Shown in pieces: positions 7,261-10,952 of a DNA stretch of 10,952 nt; position 1 is the stretch's first letter, and each line of letters begins with the position of its first letter. The translations under genes were made by a program, and so were the position numbers. The notes under the pieces were generated by a model that saw only the letters and a program-made list of their open reading frames with translations, ran no database searches and had not been told where the DNA came from. The DNA comes from Candidatus Kerfeldbacteria bacterium RIFOXYC2_FULL_38_9 (lineage in GTDB: Bacteria > Patescibacteriota > Patescibacteriia > UBA9570 > XYC2-FULL-38-9), in contig MHKJ01000017.1 of the NCBI GenBank assembly GCA_001818355.1, positions 4,254-15,205 on the forward strand, written 5' to 3'.

Positions 7261-8249
7261 GAGAGTAATTTAATAATCTCTTGCTTGAAACTGGTGGCTT
7301 CTGCTGCCGGCAAAATTATTCCCGCAACCTCGGCTTTTCCTCCGGCATTATAACCATGAACGCGTGCTTGCGCTACCACTTTGCCTAAATCTAAATTTTC
7401 CTGACGATGACGCAGATAAATATTGGCTGTTAAGCCGTTTACTTGATCGATCATTACTATATCGTGCGGATGTTGGCGGGATTTGGCGCGGGCAATAGGA
7501 GAAATAATATTCATGGCAGAAGCAATGTTTTGATATAACAAATGCTGACCAACTGTTTGCATCTCTTTTTGAATTTCACGATCTATTTCTTTTTTGATTA
7601 AATCTTCATTAGCTAACAATCTCTCATTTTTTAAAATAGCCGTGGGATCTTGCAGTAACAAATCTAAAACATAATACACATCCGATAATTTACCTCTGAT
7701 ATAGGCCGTGTCCGCCAAATGGGTAATTTTTAAAAGCTGTTGCAAGGAAATGCCATATTGGTTAATCGCTTGTTCAACTTTAGGAAAAAACTTTTCATTG
7801 CCCTGCAGTCTGTCTTCTTGATCGCCGATCATACCCAAAATCGCCAATAAAGAATCGGCTTGATTGAAATATTCCGCCACCAGCATAGAACAGCCGGGAT
7901 AAACAGTGTCTTGCTTACCCGGACGATGAATATGAGCTGTTTGCGCATGATGATCAAAAACAAAAACCGATGGACAAATTTTTTCCAATTCTTCAATAAT
8001 TTTTAATTCAAAATTGATATCCGTGACAATTAAAACTTCCGAATTAAATTCTTTAATTCTTTGGTATTCCGCCGTTAACAAAAAATAGTTGTTGATCGTG
8101 GGCATCGTCAATTCTAATTGCGTTTGCGGATAATATTTTTTAAAAAATTGTTTAAACAAAACGGCGCAACACAAACCATCGCAATCCCAATGATGAACCA
8201 ATAAAACTTTAGCCGGCTGGTTTTTTTGACAATAATCTTTAAAATCCAT
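7257..8249 (-). CDS. DHH/DHHA1 phosphoesterase, NrnA-like; candidate PAP phosphatase
   Basis: The 330 residues show the DHH motifs in order: HHWDCDGLCC (19-28, metal ligands H19/H20, D22, D24), VTDIN (75-79, D77), FDHHAQ (98-103, the DHH triad D99-H100-H101) and GMIGDQED (139-146, D143). The C-terminus has a glycine-rich DHHA1-type substrate motif, GYNAGGKAEVAG (299-310). Length and order fit the small DHH-DHHA1 phosphoesterases. NrnA-type members degrade short oligonucleotides and also hydrolyse 3'-phosphoadenosine 5'-phosphate (PAP) to AMP. The gene lies four bases after sat and is coupled by ATGA to the following phosphodiesterase gene, in an operon that also has cysC. PAP removal is therefore an attractive role, because PAP is the by-product of PAPS use. 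Alternatives are a nanoRNase, a cyclic-dinucleotide hydrolase or a RecJ-like archaeal-type enzyme. The family call is firm and the substrate is inferred. Confidence 0.88.
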   Translation of the reverse strand: MDFKDYCQKNQPAKVLLVHHWDCDGLCCAVLFKQFFKKYYPQTQLELTMPTINNYFLLTAEYQRIKEFNSEVLIVTDINFELKIIEELEKICPSVFVFDHHAQTAHIHRPGKQDTVYPGCSMLVAEYFNQADSLLAILGMIGDQEDRLQGNEKFFPKVEQAINQYGISLQQLLKITHLADTAYIRGKLSDVYYVLDLLLQDPTAILKNERLLANEDLIKKEIDREIQKEMQTVGQHLLYQNIASAMNIISPIARAKSRQHPHDIVMIDQVNGLTANIYLRHRQENLDLGKVVAQARVHGYNAGGKAEVAGIILPAAEATSFKQEIIKLLS

Positions 8250-8253
8250 GGGC

Positions 8254-9414
8254 TTAACTTACAAACGGATCATCTGTTTTTAAAAGAATATCTACTATTT
8301 CCGGCCGCATAATGGTAGCCGGCACTACCTTTTTTTCTTGCAATAATTTACGAATTTTACTGCCGGAAGGAGGAATGCGATCCGCGTCAGTATGGCCGCA
8401 AGTTTTAATAGTAGCTACCGTATCACATTTTAAGCACATAAAAGAATGTTCAAATTTTAAAATATGAATACCCAGGTCTTCAATTTGATCAAACACCTCT
8501 TGGGCGGCATAAGTACCATAATAATCCCCCACACCGGCATGGTCACGACCTACTACAAAATGCGTACATCCGAAATTTTTACGGATAATCGCGTGTAAAA
8601 CCGCCTCCCGCGGACCGGCATAATTCATGCGCGCCGGCAAAATGGAAAAAGCCACTTTATTCTTAGGAAAAATATGCTTGGCCATGTAATCATAGGTTTC
8701 AATAATCAGCTCATCTTTAAAATCTCCGGCCTTTTTTTCACCAATAATCGGATTGATAAACAAACCGTCGCATAATTCCAGCCCACAACGTTGTAAATAT
8801 TCGTGCGCACGATGAGGAGCGTTGCGGGTTTGAAAACCGACCACCGTTTTCCAGCCTCTGCTTTCAAACAAAAACCGAGTTTCCGCCGGGTCTAAATTAT
8901 ACTCATAATAAGGCTCTTTGGAATTGTCCACTAAATCAATTTTTCCGCCAATTAAAACGGGCGGCATATGATACCAACGCGCCACGCCCGGATGCGCTTT
9001 GTCTGTGGTGCCAAAAACATGAAAAGCCACTTGCGCCGGATCAAAAGTATATAAATCACCAACTTCCAATATTGCTATCAATTGTTGCTGTTTATCAATC
9101 AAAGCTACTTCATCTCCGGTTTTAAATTCTTCGGCTTTTTCTTCGGTCACACCCAAGACAAAAGGAATCGGCCATACCGTACCATCGGCCAACTTCATTT
9201 TATTAACACAACTCACAAAATCGGCCTCATTCATAAAACCACTCAAAGGGCTCAAAACTCCGCGCGCAATATTTTTAGCGTCTTTTACTTGTTCTTCGTC
9301 CAAAATTATCTGCGGCAAATTTTCCGTCTTGGTTTTGGCAACCACAATATGTTCCGGAGACAAAACGCGGTTAATTAAAATGTTGCCATGCGGGGCGATA
9401 ATAAAATTTTCCAT
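8254..9414 (-). CDS. sat: Sulfate adenylyltransferase (ATP sulfurylase)
   Basis: The 386 residues match the usual length of the single-chain bacterial/archaeal ATP sulfurylase. The N-terminal PUA-like part has LSPLSGFM (54-61) and the WPIPFVL segment (81-87). The catalytic domain has QTRNAPHRAHE (195-205), which binds ATP and sulfate, and GRDHAG (289-294). Near the C-terminus, C327, C330, C339 and H341 form the zinc-binding set known from some members, followed by SGSKIRKLL (350-358). No APS-kinase domain is fused, and CysC is separate. The reaction is ATP plus sulfate to APS plus pyrophosphate, in the cytoplasm. The enzyme can also run in reverse in dissimilatory organisms, but no APS reductase or dissimilatory gene is present here. 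The gene lies six bases after the GT2 gene and four bases before the DHH gene. Confidence 0.97.
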   Translation of the reverse strand: MENFIIAPHGNILINRVLSPEHIVVAKTKTENLPQIILDEEQVKDAKNIARGVLSPLSGFMNEADFVSCVNKMKLADGTVWPIPFVLGVTEEKAEEFKTGDEVALIDKQQQLIAILEVGDLYTFDPAQVAFHVFGTTDKAHPGVARWYHMPPVLIGGKIDLVDNSKEPYYEYNLDPAETRFLFESRGWKTVVGFQTRNAPHRAHEYLQRCGLELCDGLFINPIIGEKKAGDFKDELIIETYDYMAKHIFPKNKVAFSILPARMNYAGPREAVLHAIIRKNFGCTHFVVGRDHAGVGDYYGTYAAQEVFDQIEDLGIHILKFEHSFMCLKCDTVATIKTCGHTDADRIPPSGSKIRKLLQEKKVVPATIMRPEIVDILLKTDDPFVS

Positions 9415-9420
9415 ATTTTT

Positions 9421-10485
9421 TTAATCAAGGTATCCAAGAGATTTTAATCTTTCTTTAATTTTTTCTTGATCCAAAACAGAATAAGCCTGATTTTCTTTTT
9501 GTTGATTTGTGTTGTTAAATTGCGGATGATAGGGCTGTTCGGCTCTGGCTAAAACTCTTTTCTTTAAAAAATACAAAACTTCTTCGTTGACTTTTCTAGA
9601 CCAACCCAAAGAAGAACCGAGTAATCCCAGCATTAAACTATTAAAACTCAAAATTACCAACACACCTGCCAAAATTAAAGATTGAATATGTCCGTTGCCT
9701 TCGTTGGCTAAAAAATAAAAAACAAAACGAATAATCGGTACAATGCCCAGCACAAATAAGACTCCGGCGGTAAACCCAAAAAAACGCAAGGGGCGAAAAA
9801 GCGCTATATTGCGCACAATGTTAAGGCCGGCCTTCCACAAATGGCTGGGAATATTTTTAATCAACCGGGATTTTCGGGAAACCGGTCGCGCTTTAATCGG
9901 TACCTCTATGATATTCAAGTTAGAATCTTGAGCGGAAAGCAAAGTAGTGTGCACGTAAGTATGTAAAGAATAAACTCCTAAACGTAAGGCGGCTTCTTTG
10001 GTGTATCCTCGAAATCCGGAAGAAACATCAAGTGCGGGCAGACCAACCCATTTAGTTAAAATAAAACTGCCCAACCGATTTAAGTATTTATTCCAAAAAG
10101 GCATATACTCCAATTCCGCCACCCGCCTGGAACCCACCGTAATATCCGCGCCGCTTGTCAGCAATGGTTTTACCAAGTCCGGAATACGAGATTGATCGTA
10201 ATGATTATCTCCGTCCGTATTAACAATAAAATCAGCCTGCAATTTTAAAGCCGTCCACAAAGCGTCTTTAAAAGTAATGGCCAGTCCTTTGTTGTGGTGA
10301 TGATAAAAAACATAATCCGCGCCGGCCACTTTAGCAATATCGCGGCTTTGATCCGTGGAGCCATCATCAAAAACCAAAACCTCCACCCGGTCAATGCCCG
10401 GAATGCGCCGCGGCACCTCTTTAATAACCCGGGCCAGGTTTTCCTCTTCATTATAAACAGGAATGGTAACAATTAGTTTAGTCAT
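9421..10485 (-). CDS. GT2 family glycosyltransferase, polyprenyl-phosphate-sugar synthase-like, with LGYLD tail
   Basis: This is a 354-residue protein. The GT-A domain shows VTIPVYNEEENL (6-17), the nucleotide-binding acidic motif DDGSTD (40-45), the metal-binding DGD (91-93), TVGSR (116-120) and SSGFRGYT (155-162). Two hydrophobic helices (about 235-260 and 267-290) anchor it in the membrane. This layout is that of dolichyl- or undecaprenyl-phosphate mannose/glucose synthases, which load a sugar from a nucleotide donor onto a lipid phosphate. A further 60 residues follow: a basic helix, an N/Q-rich linker (about 319-334) and a terminal helix ending RLKSLGYLD (346-354). I do not regard that tail as usual for the family. 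The ATG at 10485 is preferred over the in-frame upstream starts because the glycosyltransferase fold begins there. It overlaps the stop of the dehydrogenase gene by eight bases. The GT-C enzyme at the operon's end is a possible user of its product. Confidence 0.91.
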   Translation of the reverse strand: MTKLIVTIPVYNEEENLARVIKEVPRRIPGIDRVEVLVFDDGSTDQSRDIAKVAGADYVFYHHHNKGLAITFKDALWTALKLQADFIVNTDGDNHYDQSRIPDLVKPLLTSGADITVGSRRVAELEYMPFWNKYLNRLGSFILTKWVGLPALDVSSGFRGYTKEAALRLGVYSLHTYVHTTLLSAQDSNLNIIEVPIKARPVSRKSRLIKNIPSHLWKAGLNIVRNIALFRPLRFFGFTAGVLFVLGIVPIIRFVFYFLANEGNGHIQSLILAGVLVILSFNSLMLGLLGSSLGWSRKVNEEVLYFLKKRVLARAEQPYHPQFNNTNQQKENQAYSVLDQEKIKERLKSLGYLD

Positions 10486-10952
10486 GTTTTTTATTTTCTT
10501 CTTTTTCTCCATTACGACCCATGGAATAGTAAACAAAACCATATTCTTCACGCATCCGACTGGGTTTTAATAAATTACGTCCGTCAAACAAAACCGCTTT
10601 TACCATATTTTGCGCAATTTTTTTCCAATCTAACAGCTTAAACTGTGGCCATTCTGTGGCCAGCAAAATCACCTCGGCTTGCGCACAAGCAACATAAGGA
10701 TCGGGACAATAAGTAATTTGTTCTTCACCTAAAATTTTTCTGGCGTTTTCGGTGGCTTCGTAATCAAAAGCTTGAATCACAGCCCCTTCTTTGCGCAATA
10801 ACTTGATAATATCAATAGAGGCTGATTCGCGAATATCATCGGTATTTCCTTTAAAAGCCAAGCCCAAAACTCCGATTTTTCGACCTTTTAATTCTCCATT
10901 AAAATATTCTTTTATTTTTGAAACTAAATGCTGACGCTGGTGGTTATTCACT
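10478..10952 (-). CDS. ugd: UDP-glucose 6-dehydrogenase, C-terminal part (runs off the right edge)
   Basis: The last 157 residues are visible, and the gene continues upstream beyond the window. The C-terminal UDP-binding domain shows LGLAFKGNTDDIRES (29-43 of the fragment), which carries the conserved lysine and arginine of the UDP-sugar site. TEWPQFKLLDW (99-109), FDGRN (122-126) and YYSMGR (141-146) are characteristic of UDP-glucose 6-dehydrogenase, more than of GDP-mannose or UDP-ManNAc dehydrogenases. The enzyme oxidises UDP-glucose to UDP-glucuronate with two NAD+. The NAD-binding domain and catalytic cysteine lie outside the window, so activity cannot be judged. A GTG near 10951 is an internal codon and not a likely start. 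A short lysine/glutamate-rich tail (148-157) closes the protein and overlaps the GT2 start. UDP-glucuronate would supply acidic sugars to the glycan made by the downstream transferases. Confidence 0.93.
   Translation of the reverse strand, partial: VNNHQRQHLVSKIKEYFNGELKGRKIGVLGLAFKGNTDDIRESASIDIIKLLRKEGAVIQAFDYEATENARKILGEEQITYCPDPYVACAQAEVILLATEWPQFKLLDWKKIAQNMVKAVLFDGRNLLKPSRMREEYGFVYYSMGRNGEKEENKKHD

Noticed and set aside
5241..9414. Assimilatory or dissimilatory sulfate reduction locus
   Set aside because: Only the activation steps are present. No PAPS reductase, APS reductase or sulfite reductase gene is visible anywhere in the window.

Overview
This window looks like part of a bacterial genome from an AT-rich, tightly packed lineage. 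It has a near-consensus sigma-70-type promoter at 348-376, standard stop codons (TAA, TAG and TGA all occur), gaps of 10 bases or fewer inside the operons, and no convincing Shine-Dalgarno sequence at any of the ten visible starts. My best guess is a Patescibacteria/CPR-type organism, but that rests on overall character only. No rRNA, tRNA, CRISPR array, insertion sequence or transposase is visible.

Layout. (1) Positions 1-339 (minus) hold the N-terminal part of a CDP-alcohol phosphatidyltransferase, which runs off the left edge. (2) Positions 340-428 form the only real intergenic region. It is divergent and carries a strong minus-strand promoter and a small AT palindrome. (3) Positions 429-2268 (plus) hold a two-gene unit: a 67-residue ribbon-helix-helix-like protein and an alkaline-phosphatase-superfamily phosphodiesterase. 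(4) Positions 10952-2265 (minus) hold eight consecutive genes in one continuous operon: UDP-glucose 6-dehydrogenase (only the C-terminal part is in the window), a dolichyl-phosphate-sugar-synthase-like GT2 glycosyltransferase, sulfate adenylyltransferase (sat), a DHH/DHHA1 phosphoesterase, a second alkaline-phosphatase-superfamily phosphodiesterase, APS kinase (cysC), an HD-domain protein, and a multi-spanning GT-C type glycosyltransferase. The two large units converge, and their stop codons overlap.

How the genes may work together. Sat and CysC would turn sulfate and ATP into PAPS. The DHH protein resembles enzymes that remove the by-product PAP. No PAPS reductase or sulfite reductase is present, whereas the neighbours make sugar nucleotides (UDP-glucuronate), lipid-linked sugars (GT2) and membrane glycosyl transfer (GT-C). 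The simplest reading is a module for activating sulfate to decorate a surface glycan or glycolipid, but no sulfotransferase is visible here. An unexpected link between the two units is that the small ribbon-helix-helix-like protein and the GT2 enzyme, otherwise unrelated, end in nearly the same C-terminal peptide (RLxxLGYLD), written with different codons.
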